Shown: positions 1-9,376, counted from the stretch's first letter. The stretch: 64,000 nt of DNA from Niastella sp966211305 (GCA_966211305.1 CBIHPC010000004.1:25526-89525), one strand, 5' to 3'. Notes: generated by a model not told the origin, from the letters alone. Program-made: numbers and translations.

Positions 1-1
1 T

Positions 2-154
2 TTCAGAAAGTCAGGCAATATCTGGCTGGAGTCTACCATTACTGATGGCTGGACGCTACAGCAACAAAATGATTTAGGAAGAGAGATCACTACCGGTAAG
101 AAACCCGATGACAAAGATGAGAACGATTATGAATTGCATCGAAATGAAGATTAA
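2..154 (+). CDS. C-terminal end of an unidentified protein (partial)
   Basis: An open frame of 50 codons runs in from the left edge and ends at a TAA at 152-154. The peptide includes GNIWLESTITDGWTLQQQND and ends in an acidic, Asn-rich tail. I do not recognise the family, and the start lies outside the window. It is followed by about 85 nt without a gene and then by the USP promoter. Confidence 0.4.
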   Translation, partial: FRKSGNIWLESTITDGWTLQQQNDLGREITTGKKPDDKDENDYELHRNED

Positions 155-239
155 TGATATGTGGAAATATATGCTAACCCGCCTTTATTACCCTGGCAAT
201 TACCTCAATCCGGCCTTTCAGGCAACACCTTCCTGCGTT

Positions 240-281
240 TGATTTTAATCATTCCCTGCTGTAACCACCATCATAGGCAAC
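240..281 (+). promoter_or_regulatory. Crp/Fnr-type box upstream of the first USP gene
   Basis: TGATTTTAATCA at 240-251 has the TGA-N6-TCA core shared by many promoters here. The nearest -7 candidate, TAGGCAAC at 274-281, begins 22 nt after the box and is a poor match to TAnnTTTG. No second box is seen 22 bp upstream. It is one of the weaker members of the set. Confidence 0.4.
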
Positions 282-318
282 GCTATTGATTATAAATAGC
301 TTTAGTAAAACATCTGAT

Positions 319-1143
319 ATGAAAAAGATCTTAGTTGCTGTTGATCACAGGGAGATTAATATTAATGTATTGGATTTTGCATGTTATATCGCCAAACTAA
401 CACACTCAAAACTCGCAGGGGTATTTGTTGACAAAAAAGAGCTGCAGGAACAGCCGATGAAAACGCCAGTATATTCAGCTACTGCAGCATCTTCAACAAC
501 CGGCACACCCATAACGGAAGTTATGGATCAGAATATCCGTTTGTTCAAAGAAGCCTGTACCAACAGGGGAGCTAATTGTATTATTCATAAGGATATGGCG
601 ATATCTGTTGACGACATCATTCAGGAAAGCCGGTTTGCAGAGCTTCTTATAGTTGATCCTGCCATGTCGTTCGGTGAAAAAAGAGAAGAGATCCCCAGTC
701 ACTATATAAAGGAAGTGCTGGCTAAATCTGAATGTCCGGTATTGCTGGCTCCTTTTAGTTTTTATGGTATTGATGAAGTGGTATTCGCCTACGATGGTAA
801 ATCCGAATCCGTTTATGCCATTAAACAATTTATTTATCTCTTTCCTGAGTTAACAGGAAAAAAGGTTACAGTACTTCAGGTCAATGAGGACGGCGGGAAC
901 GTATTTATCGGCAAAGAGAAAATAGGAGAGTTGCTCCAGCTCCATTATTCCAGCATTGGTTTTCAACTGTTGAGTGGAAAGGCCAGTGATAAACTGTTCG
1001 GGTACCTGCTTGGAAAGAAAAATGTTTTTGTTGTTATGGGCGCTTTTGGCCGAAGTATGCTCTCCGGGATATTCAAACACAGTACCGCGGAGTTAGTTAT
1101 TAAAACCATTAATCTTCCTGTATTTATTGCTCACCACAAATAG
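319..1143 (+). CDS. Universal stress protein, tandem Usp domains (USP1)
   Basis: A 274-residue cytoplasmic protein with two Usp folds of about 140 residues each. The N-terminal strand is MKKILVAVDHRE and the second domain begins near FAYDGKSES. The last domain has a GAFG loop followed by HST, so the nucleotide-binding glycine motif is altered. An upstream in-frame TTG at 286 exists, but the ATG at 319 places the conserved first strand at the N terminus and is preferred. It is followed after 8 nt by a second USP gene, so the two are co-transcribed. USPs of this type support survival under energy or oxygen limitation; the ligand here is unknown. Confidence 0.85.
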   Translation: MKKILVAVDHREININVLDFACYIAKLTHSKLAGVFVDKKELQEQPMKTPVYSATAASSTTGTPITEVMDQNIRLFKEACTNRGANCIIHKDMAISVDDIIQESRFAELLIVDPAMSFGEKREEIPSHYIKEVLAKSECPVLLAPFSFYGIDEVVFAYDGKSESVYAIKQFIYLFPELTGKKVTVLQVNEDGGNVFIGKEKIGELLQLHYSSIGFQLLSGKASDKLFGYLLGKKNVFVVMGAFGRSMLSGIFKHSTAELVIKTINLPVFIAHHK

Positions 1144-1151
1144 CTTTCAAT

Positions 1152-1991
1152 ATGAAAAAGATACTTGCAGTAATCGACGGATTAAAATATTCGGAAAGTA
1201 CTACAGCTTACGCTGTTTACATAGCCAAACATACCAACTCACATCTGGTTGGGATTTTTCTTGATGACGTTACTTATCATAGTTATAAGATCTATGACCT
1301 GGTAAGCAAAGAAGGAGAGGTAAACGAAGAAAAAATGGCTTCTCTTGGTAAGCAGGATGAAATTGCCAGGGATGTATCTTCCAATAAATTCAACAGGGCC
1401 TGCCAGGAAGCCGGCATCAATTATTCTGTACACCATGACAGAAATATTGCCATTCATGAACTGATTCACGAAAGTATTTTTGCCGATCTGCTTATAATAG
1501 ATATCAAAGAAACATTTACTCATTACGAAGAAAGGTTGCCTACACGGTTTGTAAGGGAACTGTTAAGTGAAGTGCAATGCCCTGTACTGGTGGTGCCGCA
1601 AAAGTTCAAGCCGTTCGAGAAGACCGTTTTTCTGTATGACGGCGAACCGGCTTCTGTTTTTGCGATCAGGGCTTACAGCTATCTTTTTGCAGAATTCAAA
1701 GACCTGACAACAGAAGTTATTTCGGTAAAAAGTTCACGGGAAACATTACATGTACCTGATAACAGGCTGATGAAGGAATTTATGAAGCGGCACTTTGCCG
1801 AAACAGGTTATACTGTACTGAGGGGTGAAGCTGAATTGGAAATAGTAAAACACCTGAAGGGAAATAAGCAGGATTTGTTAATTGTTCTGGGTGCTTACAA
1901 CAGGGGAATGGTTTCCCGGTGGTTCAGGCCGAGCCTGGCCGATATACTTATGGAAGAGGTCAATAAGCCTTTGTTTATAGCACACCATTAA
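1152..1991 (+). CDS. Universal stress protein, tandem Usp domains (USP2)
   Basis: A 279-residue protein with two Usp domains, starting MKKILAVIDGLKYSE. It is a close paralogue of the USP at 43120-43962: both share TYHSYKIY, LLSEVQCPVL and VPDNRLMKEFMKRHF. The C-terminal loop reads VLGAYNRGMVSRWF, so the classic G-2x-G-9x-G(S/T) ATP motif is incomplete. It lies 8 nt after USP1 and 28 nt before the bactofilin-like gene, consistent with one operon. Confidence 0.85.
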   Translation: MKKILAVIDGLKYSESTTAYAVYIAKHTNSHLVGIFLDDVTYHSYKIYDLVSKEGEVNEEKMASLGKQDEIARDVSSNKFNRACQEAGINYSVHHDRNIAIHELIHESIFADLLIIDIKETFTHYEERLPTRFVRELLSEVQCPVLVVPQKFKPFEKTVFLYDGEPASVFAIRAYSYLFAEFKDLTTEVISVKSSRETLHVPDNRLMKEFMKRHFAETGYTVLRGEAELEIVKHLKGNKQDLLIVLGAYNRGMVSRWFRPSLADILMEEVNKPLFIAHH

Positions 1992-2019
1992 TTAAATCAT
2001 CGCATATAACTCATTATTT

Positions 2020-3219
2020 ATGAAACGCTTTATATGCCTGGTTATTCTGTTGAGCACGGCAGTCTCTGTGCAGGCCATCAGGATCAGGACCGGTAAAAAT
2101 ATAATTATTGATAAACCGGTGTATGAGGATATGTATATCTCAGGAGGAGAGATCTCGATCAATGCGCCGGTATATGGTGATTTAATCATTGCCGGAGGAA
2201 CGGTGATCATAAATGACAGTATACTAAATGATCTCCTTGCCGCTGGCGGCACTATCACTTTAAATGGTCATGTGGGAGATGATATTCGTTGTGCCGGCGG
2301 CAGGCTGAATATATTGAAAAATGTATCAGGCGATGTTGTGGTAACCGGTGGAAATGTCGTAATAGGCAAGGAAGCAATAATTGGAAACCTGATATCTGCC
2401 GGAGGCGAAATTATACTGGATGGCCGGGTAAATGGAACCGTTAAATCAGCTTCCGGAAAATTTACCCTGAATGGGATCGTGCTAAATGATATGGATTGCC
2501 GCGGAGGCAATATTTCGATAAATGGCGCAGTAGGCGGGCGGTCAGTCATTGTAGGCGATAAAATTAATATTGAAAGAAATGCCGTATTTGACAATGATGT
2601 CCGTTACTGGAGCCCCTCAAAGGATGTTCAATTCAATAATTCAATAAAAAACGGCCGGGCCATTTACGATCCGTCTTTGCGAATAAATCAGGCTCAATGG
2701 TACCTGCTGGGGTTTACCTCGGTTCTTGGACTGGCCTGGTACCTCGGTACGGTTTTAATAATGATCATGGCCATCCAGTATTTATTCAGAAGAACCATGA
2801 AAAAGGCTGGTCATACTTTTTATGACAAAACATTGAAGTCGCTGGGGTTTGGCTTATTATTTTGGATCGGTGTACCGGTAGCTGCGGCAATAGCCTGTAT
2901 AACTATCATCGGCTTACCAATTGGGCTTATTTTACTATTCGGCTATGTTACACTCGCGGTTTTTGCCGGCACTATAACTGCCGTAGTGGTAGCCAGCTGG
3001 TTAAACAACCGTTCTCCTGCCAACTGGTCATATTGGCGGCAGGTAACAGTTTCCCTGGGTATTTTTATTGTTATTAAGATATTGTCGCTAATACCCTTTC
3101 TCGGCTGGTTTGTTTTTGGCGCACTTGTATGTATTGCTTTTGGCTCTATATTACTGAACGTAAAATGGCGCAGAACACCGGTTGAACCAGCGCCCAGGCG
3201 GCAAAAGATTGTTGCTTAA
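2020..3219 (+). CDS. Bactofilin-like polymer-forming membrane protein
   Basis: A 399-residue protein. Residues 1-19 form a signal peptide (MKRFICLVILLSTAVSVQA). Residues about 25-205 are short repeated beta-helix rungs of the type GGxIxINxxVxGDL, as in polymer-forming bactofilins. The C-terminal part has about four transmembrane segments between residues 225 and 385, followed by a basic tail. It is the third gene of the USP operon. A role in an envelope-associated scaffold is inferred from the fold only. Confidence 0.7.
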   Translation: MKRFICLVILLSTAVSVQAIRIRTGKNIIIDKPVYEDMYISGGEISINAPVYGDLIIAGGTVIINDSILNDLLAAGGTITLNGHVGDDIRCAGGRLNILKNVSGDVVVTGGNVVIGKEAIIGNLISAGGEIILDGRVNGTVKSASGKFTLNGIVLNDMDCRGGNISINGAVGGRSVIVGDKINIERNAVFDNDVRYWSPSKDVQFNNSIKNGRAIYDPSLRINQAQWYLLGFTSVLGLAWYLGTVLIMIMAIQYLFRRTMKKAGHTFYDKTLKSLGFGLLFWIGVPVAAAIACITIIGLPIGLILLFGYVTLAVFAGTITAVVVASWLNNRSPANWSYWRQVTVSLGIFIVIKILSLIPFLGWFVFGALVCIAFGSILLNVKWRRTPVEPAPRRQKIVA

Positions 3220-3243
3220 TTACTATTTCGGAAAGATCGGTAG

Positions 3244-3363
3244 TTTGTTAGAAAAATCGGACAATTCCTGGTGCAACAGGGTATAAATAGTATCTCTTTT
3301 AATGCCGAAGCTTTTATGAAAGCCAAAGAAAATATTATTCAACTGAAAACTAAGATCATCTGA
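3244..3363 (+). pseudogene. 3' remnant of a PEP synthase-like gene
   Basis: After an in-frame TAG, 39 codons stay open to the TGA at 3361-3363. The peptide contains FLVQQGINSISFNAEAF, which resembles the C terminus of phosphoenolpyruvate synthase (FLVxEGIDSISxNPD). No other part of such a gene (about 800 codons) is present, because the bactofilin-like gene ends just upstream. It is one of several 3' gene ends left in this window. Confidence 0.6.
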
Positions 3364-3384
3364 TAATCAATGCAATATTAGGCG

Positions 3385-3420
3385 TGCTCACAGTCGGTTA
3401 ATGACAGTGGGCATTATTTT
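3385..3420 (+). terminator. Rho-independent terminator
   Basis: TGCTCACAGTC at 3385-3395 pairs with GACAGTGGGCA at 3403-3413 (11 positions, one wobble, one mismatch) around a 7-nt loop. It is followed by TTATTTTTTG. It probably ends the USP/bactofilin operon. Confidence 0.65.
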
Positions 3421-3431
3421 TTGTATTTAAC

Positions 3432-3496
3432 TGAATTAAATCAGGTATGCTGCTGAAGAAAATCAGGTGAAGTACACCTGCAATTACAAATCTTTG
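3432..3496 (+). promoter_or_regulatory. Tandem Crp-type boxes and -7 element before the REC-Crp regulator
   Basis: TGAATTAAATCA (3432-3443) and TGAAGAAAATCA (3454-3465) both match TGA-N6-TCA and are 22 bp apart. AATCTTTG at 3489-3496 matches TAnnTTTG at 7 of 8 positions and begins 23 nt after the proximal box. The only downstream gene is the receiver-Crp regulator at 3681, so autoregulation is suggested. The leader would be about 180 nt, with no convincing ORF in it. Confidence 0.6.
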
Positions 3497-3680
3497 CAAA
3501 AGGTTGCCAGCATGATCTGGTAAAACGACTGGAGCTATTCCTTTTGAACTGCTAATTTATATTCCTCGGTTCTAATTCACGGCAAAACACACTTTTCCTG
3601 TCCCGGATGAAACCTGTAATCCTATAAAACCTAAAAGGTAGGTTATAAATATTCTTCACATTAATTAAAGCCTGACAATC

Positions 3681-4715
3681 ATGAAAAAGATTTTAGTTAT
3701 TGAAGACAATGAACAGGTTCGGGATAATATTGCAGAGATCCTGGAGTTGGCTAATTACCAGGTGTGTAAGGCGGAGAATGGCAAAGAAGGTATGATTACC
3801 GCCATTAAGGAGGCGCCGGATCTTATCCTTTGCGACATCATGATGCCCGTTCTGGATGGCTATGGGCTATTACATCTATTGAAAAAGAACGTCGCTTTAC
3901 GTAATACGCCATTCATTTTTTTGACGGCCAAAGCCGACAGAACCGAATTGCGTAAAGGTATGGATCTTGGGGCCGATGATTACCTGATCAAACCTTTTGA
4001 AGATACCGATCTGCTGAGCGCAGTAGAAACCAGACTGAAAAAAGCCGAAATGGTGAAAATCTCAACTGAAGATGGTAAACTATCAGACTTTAAAAAGGCC
4101 GTGTCTGAAAATGAAATAATGCAATTCCTGACCGAATACAGGGACGTTAATATTTATAAGAAAAAACAGATCCTTTATTCAGAAGGGAACCGGCCATTGC
4201 GACTATACTATATCAGGAAAGGCAAAGTGAAGACATTTAAAACAAACCAGGATGGTAAACAATTGATAACGGGCTTATATAAAGAAGGCGATTTCTTAGG
4301 TTATGTGCCGTTAATGGAAGGCACGTCATACCGGGAAACAGCCGAAGCTATCGAATATACAGAACTGATAGCAATTCCTAAAGAGGATTTTCTGGAAGTA
4401 ATTAATACAAGCCGGGAGGCTGTAAAAAAATTTACCGTTTTGCTTACACAGAATCTTTCTAAGATGGAAGAAATGCTGGTAAGAATGGCATATAATTCCC
4501 TGCGCAAAAAGGTTGCAGAGGCATTGATTGATGTATATAGTATTTATAAAGCGAACATCGATATGAGCCGTCAGAATCTTGCAGCCATTGCGGGTACCGC
4601 TACTGAATCGATGATAAGAACGCTTAATGAGTTTAAATTGGAAAAGTTAATAGATATAAATGATGGAATTATTACCATCCTCAATGAAAAGAAACTGGCT
4701 AGTATGGTAAACTGA
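3681..4715 (+). CDS. Response regulator fused to a Crp/Fnr-type DNA-binding module
   Basis: A 344-residue protein. Residues 1-120 are a receiver with acidic pocket E8/D9, phospho-acceptor D52 (CDIMMP) and the KPF lysine. Residues about 145-245 are a cyclic-nucleotide-binding fold. Residues about 255-340 carry a dimer helix and a Crp-type winged helix, with the recognition helix in GTATESMIRTLNEF. The E and R of ESxxR occupy the positions that in CRP and FNR read the TGA/TCA half-sites. Only two Cys exist (C29, C51), both in the receiver, so there is no FNR-like Fe-S cluster. It is the best candidate to bind the TGA-N6-TCA boxes of this window, including those in front of its own gene. An HPF gene follows at 34 nt. 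Confidence 0.9.
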   Translation: MKKILVIEDNEQVRDNIAEILELANYQVCKAENGKEGMITAIKEAPDLILCDIMMPVLDGYGLLHLLKKNVALRNTPFIFLTAKADRTELRKGMDLGADDYLIKPFEDTDLLSAVETRLKKAEMVKISTEDGKLSDFKKAVSENEIMQFLTEYRDVNIYKKKQILYSEGNRPLRLYYIRKGKVKTFKTNQDGKQLITGLYKEGDFLGYVPLMEGTSYRETAEAIEYTELIAIPKEDFLEVINTSREAVKKFTVLLTQNLSKMEEMLVRMAYNSLRKKVAEALIDVYSIYKANIDMSRQNLAAIAGTATESMIRTLNEFKLEKLIDINDGIITILNEKKLASMVN

Positions 4716-4749
4716 TTTAATTAATTATTCATTTATTTAAAGTTGTACA

Positions 4750-5052
4750 ATGAACCTGAATATAATATCACCCGGGATTCGGGTGAGCGGGGAATTTGAG
4801 ACTGTTATGCGCCGGAAGTTTGCCGGCCTTGAAAAAATTTACAACCATATTACCGGGTATGAAATAGTGTTAAGAAAAACAGAAGCGGGCAAACTGAATA
4901 ATTGTGAGATCGAATGCCACGTATTGATACCCAAAAGCGCTTTCATTTGCCGCGAACGGGCTGATGATTTTTATGCCGCGCTCGATCAGGCTATTGAAAA
5001 TCTGACGAGGCAATTAAAAAAACATAAGGAAGGGCCTGCTGAAATATGGTAA
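4750..5052 (+). CDS. HPF/RaiA-family ribosome hibernation factor (short form)
   Basis: A 100-residue protein with the beta-alpha-beta-beta-beta-alpha pattern of the HPF/RaiA family: MNLNIISPGIRVSGEFET, a strand pair around EIVLRKTEAG and ECHVLIPKSAF, and the final helix DDFYAALDQAIENLTRQLKK. Members bind the 30S decoding region and silence ribosomes in non-growing cells. The gene lies 34 nt after the REC-Crp regulator and is probably co-transcribed. A paralogue is at 19031-19354. The long-form dimerisation domain is absent. Confidence 0.8.
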   Translation: MNLNIISPGIRVSGEFETVMRRKFAGLEKIYNHITGYEIVLRKTEAGKLNNCEIECHVLIPKSAFICRERADDFYAALDQAIENLTRQLKKHKEGPAEIW

Positions 5053-5094
5053 ATTCCGGCAAAGATTATTTGGATAATAATATCTACGTATAGT

Positions 5095-7614
5095 TTATTG
5101 CAGCCTTGGTTCCCGGTGATAAAAAAAAGCCCGCTTTAACAATTCCGCTGTCATTACATATGCGAGTAATACAATGACAATGATCAATGCCTGCTGCGGC
5201 TGTATACCCGAAAAGCCAAATATACCGGCCAGGGGAGAGAACGGCAGGTAAAGAATAAGTATAAATGAAAGCGACGATGTGATCAACAACAGCCTGCCAG
5301 GCCTGCTTCTGATCACGGCTTTTTTGGTTCTTACAATAAACAATATAAATAGCTCAGTGACCGATGATACCACAAACCAACCTGTTTGGAATGATGAGTT
5401 AGTAAGTTGTAAATGAAAGAAAAGGAGATAGAAGGTTAAAAAATCAAATATAGAACTGTGTAAACCGAAGACAAGCATAAAACGACGGATCAATTTAATA
5501 TTCCATTTTTGGGGCCTGGTCAATTCTTCATTGTCTACATGGTCTGAAGCCACGGACAGGAATGGAAGGTCTGTGATGAGGTTAGTTAACAATATCTGTT
5601 TGGGCAACATAGGTAAGAATGGAAGGAACAGCGAAGCGCCAGCAACACTAAGCATGTTGCCGAAGGTTGCGCCGGTAGAGATAAAGATGTATTTCATAGA
5701 ATTCACAAAAGATGTCCTGCCTTCACAGATCCCATCGGTAAGAACAGACAGGTCTTTTTCTATCAATACAAAATCTGCAGCCTCTTTCGCTATATCAACT
5801 GCATTATTGGTTGAAATTCCAACGTCAGCTGCGTTGATAGCTGCCGCATCGTTGATACCATCGCCAATATATGCCACGGTAAAATGTGATTTCTGAAGCG
5901 CCTTTATTATTGCTTCTTTTTGGTGTGGCTCAATTTCAGTAAAAATGTCAGTTTGTTGTGCCTTAATGATCAATGCTTCGGGCGATAAATAGTGCATTTC
6001 CTCACCGGTTAAAATAACAGGATTTTTTATGCCGAGTTTCCCCGCTACATGCGCTGCCGCAAATCTATTATCACCGGTTATGATCTTAACCTGTATATTC
6101 AATTGTTCAAGCCTTTGAAAAGAAGAAAGCGTACTCTCTTTCAACGGGTCTTCAAGTAAGATAAAACCAAGAAATATCATATCACTTTCATCGCTTCTTA
6201 CAATTTTACCATCTTCTATCATCTTGTAACAAACGCCCAATACTCTATATCCTAAATGACAATACCTGATAAAATCTTTGTTTATCCTGTCTCGCGTTAC
6301 TTCATCCAATGATGTAGTTTCTCCAATTCCCGATTCTGCAAAACCACAGATCTGGATGATATTGGCAAAAGCACCTTTAGTGATGATCAAACGCGACGTT
6401 TCTTTATTTACCGCTACACTTAATCGTTTTCGTATAAAATCATAAGGGATCTCATTTATTTTTTCATAACCGGAAGTTGACATATCAAGTGACATGATCG
6501 CCTGATCAACGGGATTGGTAAACCCTTTTTGAAAAGAAGCGTTCAAAAAAGCATACAGCCGCAGCCGGTCGCTCTTCATTCCGTTAATATCAACAAAGTC
6601 TTTAACTGTCAATATCCCTTCGGTAATAGTGCCTGTTTTATCGGTACATAAAACATTTACTTCGCCGAAATTGAAAATACCGGAAAGCTTCTTTACAATG
6701 ACTTTCTTTTTTAACATTCTTCTTGTGCCTGCTGCCATGGCAAATGTCATGATGGCCGGCAGCAATTCCGGCGCCATGCCTACCGCAAGCGCAAGGGAAA
6801 ATAAAATCGATTCAAAAAATGGCTTTTGGAAGTAAAGGTTCGATAATAGTATAATTAGTGAAAGAATGACGGTAGCCCTCAATAGAAAAAAACCAAAATG
6901 ACCAATTCCCTTTTCAAAAGCTGTTTCAGGTGATTGAACAAGGCTGTGGGCCATTTGTCCGAACACCGTTTCTTCGCCTACATGTACGGCAATGGCTGTG
7001 GCTGATCCGCTAACCACGTTGGTACCTTTCCATAAAGCGTTATACTTTTTACGCATAGGCAGTGAATCGCTCAGAATGCCGGCCGATTTTTCAACCGGAT
7101 AGGATTCGCCCGTCAGTGTACTTTCATTTACATGCAGGTCGTTGCTTTCTATTATACGGCAATCTGCAGGAATTATATCTCCTGCGTCAAATAGTAAAAT
7201 ATCGCCTGGCACGATTTTACCGGCGGGTAATTGCACAGGTACATTATCCCGCAATACAGTATGTTTTGTCTCAGTTAATTTTTGCAGTTTCTCAACAGCT
7301 TTTCCTGCATTAAGCTCCTGCCAGAAACCGAGCAGGCCGGTAATTAATAGAATTAAAAAGATAATAATGCTGTCTGATGACTGGCCCAGGATCGCAGATA
7401 GCGAAACGGCAACTGCCAAAAGCAGCAATAGCGGGTTCTTAAACTGCCTGATCAGTAATTTAAAATTTTTCCTATACCGGCTTTCTGCAATATGTTGCTT
7501 TGCCTGGCTTTTTTCCCTTTCCGCCGCAATGGAAGGAAGTAATCCTTTTGGGGATGAACGTAAAAGAACAAATAGTTGCTCAATAGTGGCGGAAGAAAAT
7601 TTCTGTTTTAACAT
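5095..7614 (-). CDS. mgtA: P-type ATPase, MgtA-like (magnesium transporter type)
   Basis: An 839-residue P-type ATPase of normal family length. Visible parts are an N-terminal cation-ATPase domain, the actuator TGES loop, the phosphorylation motif CTDKTGT, the hinge GDGINDAAA, and about ten transmembrane helices. The stretch LAVGMAPELLPAIMTF in the fourth membrane helix is typical of MgtA/MgtB rather than Ca or heavy-metal pumps. It is the last gene of the Hsp20-phosphorylase-ATPase operon, 55 nt after the phosphorylase. Mycobacterial DosR regulons also include a P-type cation pump (CtpF), but of a different subtype. Confidence 0.85.
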   Translation of the reverse strand: MLKQKFSSATIEQLFVLLRSSPKGLLPSIAAEREKSQAKQHIAESRYRKNFKLLIRQFKNPLLLLLAVAVSLSAILGQSSDSIIIFLILLITGLLGFWQELNAGKAVEKLQKLTETKHTVLRDNVPVQLPAGKIVPGDILLFDAGDIIPADCRIIESNDLHVNESTLTGESYPVEKSAGILSDSLPMRKKYNALWKGTNVVSGSATAIAVHVGEETVFGQMAHSLVQSPETAFEKGIGHFGFFLLRATVILSLIILLSNLYFQKPFFESILFSLALAVGMAPELLPAIMTFAMAAGTRRMLKKKVIVKKLSGIFNFGEVNVLCTDKTGTITEGILTVKDFVDINGMKSDRLRLYAFLNASFQKGFTNPVDQAIMSLDMSTSGYEKINEIPYDFIRKRLSVAVNKETSRLIITKGAFANIIQICGFAESGIGETTSLDEVTRDRINKDFIRYCHLGYRVLGVCYKMIEDGKIVRSDESDMIFLGFILLEDPLKESTLSSFQRLEQLNIQVKIITGDNRFAAAHVAGKLGIKNPVILTGEEMHYLSPEALIIKAQQTDIFTEIEPHQKEAIIKALQKSHFTVAYIGDGINDAAAINAADVGISTNNAVDIAKEAADFVLIEKDLSVLTDGICEGRTSFVNSMKYIFISTGATFGNMLSVAGASLFLPFLPMLPKQILLTNLITDLPFLSVASDHVDNEELTRPQKWNIKLIRRFMLVFGLHSSIFDFLTFYLLFFHLQLTNSSFQTGWFVVSSVTELFILFIVRTKKAVIRSRPGRLLLITSSLSFILILYLPFSPLAGIFGFSGIQPQQALIIVIVLLAYVMTAELLKRAFFYHREPRLQ

Positions 7615-7669
7615 CTGGCTTAATAGTGGATGTAATTTACTTTAAGCATCACCGGGAAATAGTTTCATT

Positions 7670-9376
7670 TCAGGTAAATTGGTTTGTCAGGATCAATTGA
7701 TCGTTGTCTTGTTTTTTTGGCTCAATGTTTACTGTATACATCCTTTCATAATATTGGGCTGCCATGCGGTCACTATCAAAATAGGGCAGCACGTCCTGCA
7801 TACTGTTTTTAATGATCGAAAGCCATCTGGAAGGGTAGTCGTAATACATAGGAATGATTTCTTTTTCCAGCAGGTCATATAAATTATTAGCGTCGATAGC
7901 GTCCTGTTCATAATCTGTCAACCCCGGTTGTGCCGGGGGAATAATAAAGCTGTTGATCTTGTCCTTTGAAAATTCCGGAAACCATCCGTCGGGTGTGCTT
8001 ACGTTTATGGCACCATTCATGGCAGCAGCCATTCCACTGGTGCCTGAGGCTTCATGCGTTAAACGCGGAACGTTCAACCATACGTCTGCACCGTTTTTTA
8101 ATAGCTTTGAAAGTTTCAGCTCATACCCAACCAAAACGGAGCAGTTTTTATACGATTTGCATATGTTTACAATTTTATCGAAAATGCCGATGGATGTATA
8201 GTCCATGGGATATGGTTTGCCGGCCCAGATGATTTGTACCGGCCTTTCAGTACTATTGGCAATGCTGTTGAACCTTTCCATATTATAGAAAAGCAGATCT
8301 GCCCGTTTATAACCGGTAAAACGTTTCGCAAAAACAATGGTCAAAACTTTTTCGTCATAGATCTCCCCGGTTTGATCGGCTACAACGTCAAACAAATTGC
8401 TTTTTCCAACATACTTTCTCATCCTGATCCCATCCATATTATTCTGGGATATTTCTTTATACATTTCGTGGTCTGCCCAATATGTAAAGTTCTGTGCATT
8501 GGTGATGGAGATTATCGGACAGATGCCCTGGTAGGAACTCCACATTTTTATCAGTGTTTGCAAATGATTCTTTGATACACCGTTTGCCATGCCGGAAAGC
8601 CGGAGAGCGCTTAACGTGTGATTTAATACGTGATCTTCCGACCGGGTGATCATTCTTACTTCCGTAACCGGAACACAGCAAAAAAAACCCATTCTTTCAA
8701 GCAGCAGGAAATCTGTTTGCGGATTCCCTGCCTGTTCAGGCGTATGATTGGTAAATACCAGTTTCTTCCTTACTTTCTGAATATCCTTGAATTCGTTGTA
8801 TAAGTGGAAGGCGAGTGGTAAGGCGTGTGATTCGTTCAGATGATACACCTCAGGTTTCCAGTTCAGATGTTCAAAGAGTTTCGCTCCGCCTACACCGAGC
8901 AGAATGGCGGCCGCTATGCTGGTTTCGGGGTTGGCATCGTACAGTTTATGCGAAATAGTTTTCGCCAGGTAATCGTTCTCAGGAAGGTCGGTGGTCAACA
9001 AAAAAACAGGCGCCGTATTAAATACTTCGGGCGGAAGGTAATACGCTGTTACCCATACATCATGGCCTGAAACCTGGATCGTATACCGGATGTCGGTTTT
9101 TACTAAAAAACCATACACCTTTTCCTCGAATAATACATCCATGGACTGATCGCTTTTTCGTATCTGATCATAATATCCATATTTCCATAAAATACCAACG
9201 CCCACCATGTTTTGTTTTAATTCGAAGGCGCTACGCATGTGAGAGCCGGCTAAAAAGCCTAACCCTCCGGCGTAGATCTTCAGGGGTTGATGAATGGCAT
9301 ACTCCATGCAAAAGTATGCCACGGGAGCAGCATATTCAGCAGCATATTGATAAGGATGATTAAATGAAAAGCTCAT
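7670..9376 (-). CDS. Alpha-glucan phosphorylase family protein with the PLP lysine position changed
   Basis: A 568-residue protein of the short GT35-like family. It has an N-terminal AYFCMEYAIHQPLKIYAGGL, a central HLNESHA, and a C-terminal EASGTSGMAAAMNG followed by STPDGWFPEF. In the phosphorylases I know, the residue after GTSGM is the lysine that binds pyridoxal phosphate. Here it is Ala450 (codon GCT, reverse complement of 8027-8029). The protein may therefore lack classical phosphorylase chemistry, or the family may include a lysine-less branch. It would act on glycogen or maltodextrin. It lies 39 nt after hsp20 and 55 nt before the P-ATPase. Confidence 0.8.
   Translation of the reverse strand: MSFSFNHPYQYAAEYAAPVAYFCMEYAIHQPLKIYAGGLGFLAGSHMRSAFELKQNMVGVGILWKYGYYDQIRKSDQSMDVLFEEKVYGFLVKTDIRYTIQVSGHDVWVTAYYLPPEVFNTAPVFLLTTDLPENDYLAKTISHKLYDANPETSIAAAILLGVGGAKLFEHLNWKPEVYHLNESHALPLAFHLYNEFKDIQKVRKKLVFTNHTPEQAGNPQTDFLLLERMGFFCCVPVTEVRMITRSEDHVLNHTLSALRLSGMANGVSKNHLQTLIKMWSSYQGICPIISITNAQNFTYWADHEMYKEISQNNMDGIRMRKYVGKSNLFDVVADQTGEIYDEKVLTIVFAKRFTGYKRADLLFYNMERFNSIANSTERPVQIIWAGKPYPMDYTSIGIFDKIVNICKSYKNCSVLVGYELKLSKLLKNGADVWLNVPRLTHEASGTSGMAAAMNGAINVSTPDGWFPEFSKDKINSFIIPPAQPGLTDYEQDAIDANNLYDLLEKEIIPMYYDYPSRWLSIIKNSMQDVLPYFDSDRMAAQYYERMYTVNIEPKKQDNDQLILTNQFT

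Noticed and set aside
3681..4715. Direct oxygen sensing by an FNR-type Fe-S cluster
   Set aside because: Only two cysteines exist, both in the receiver domain.
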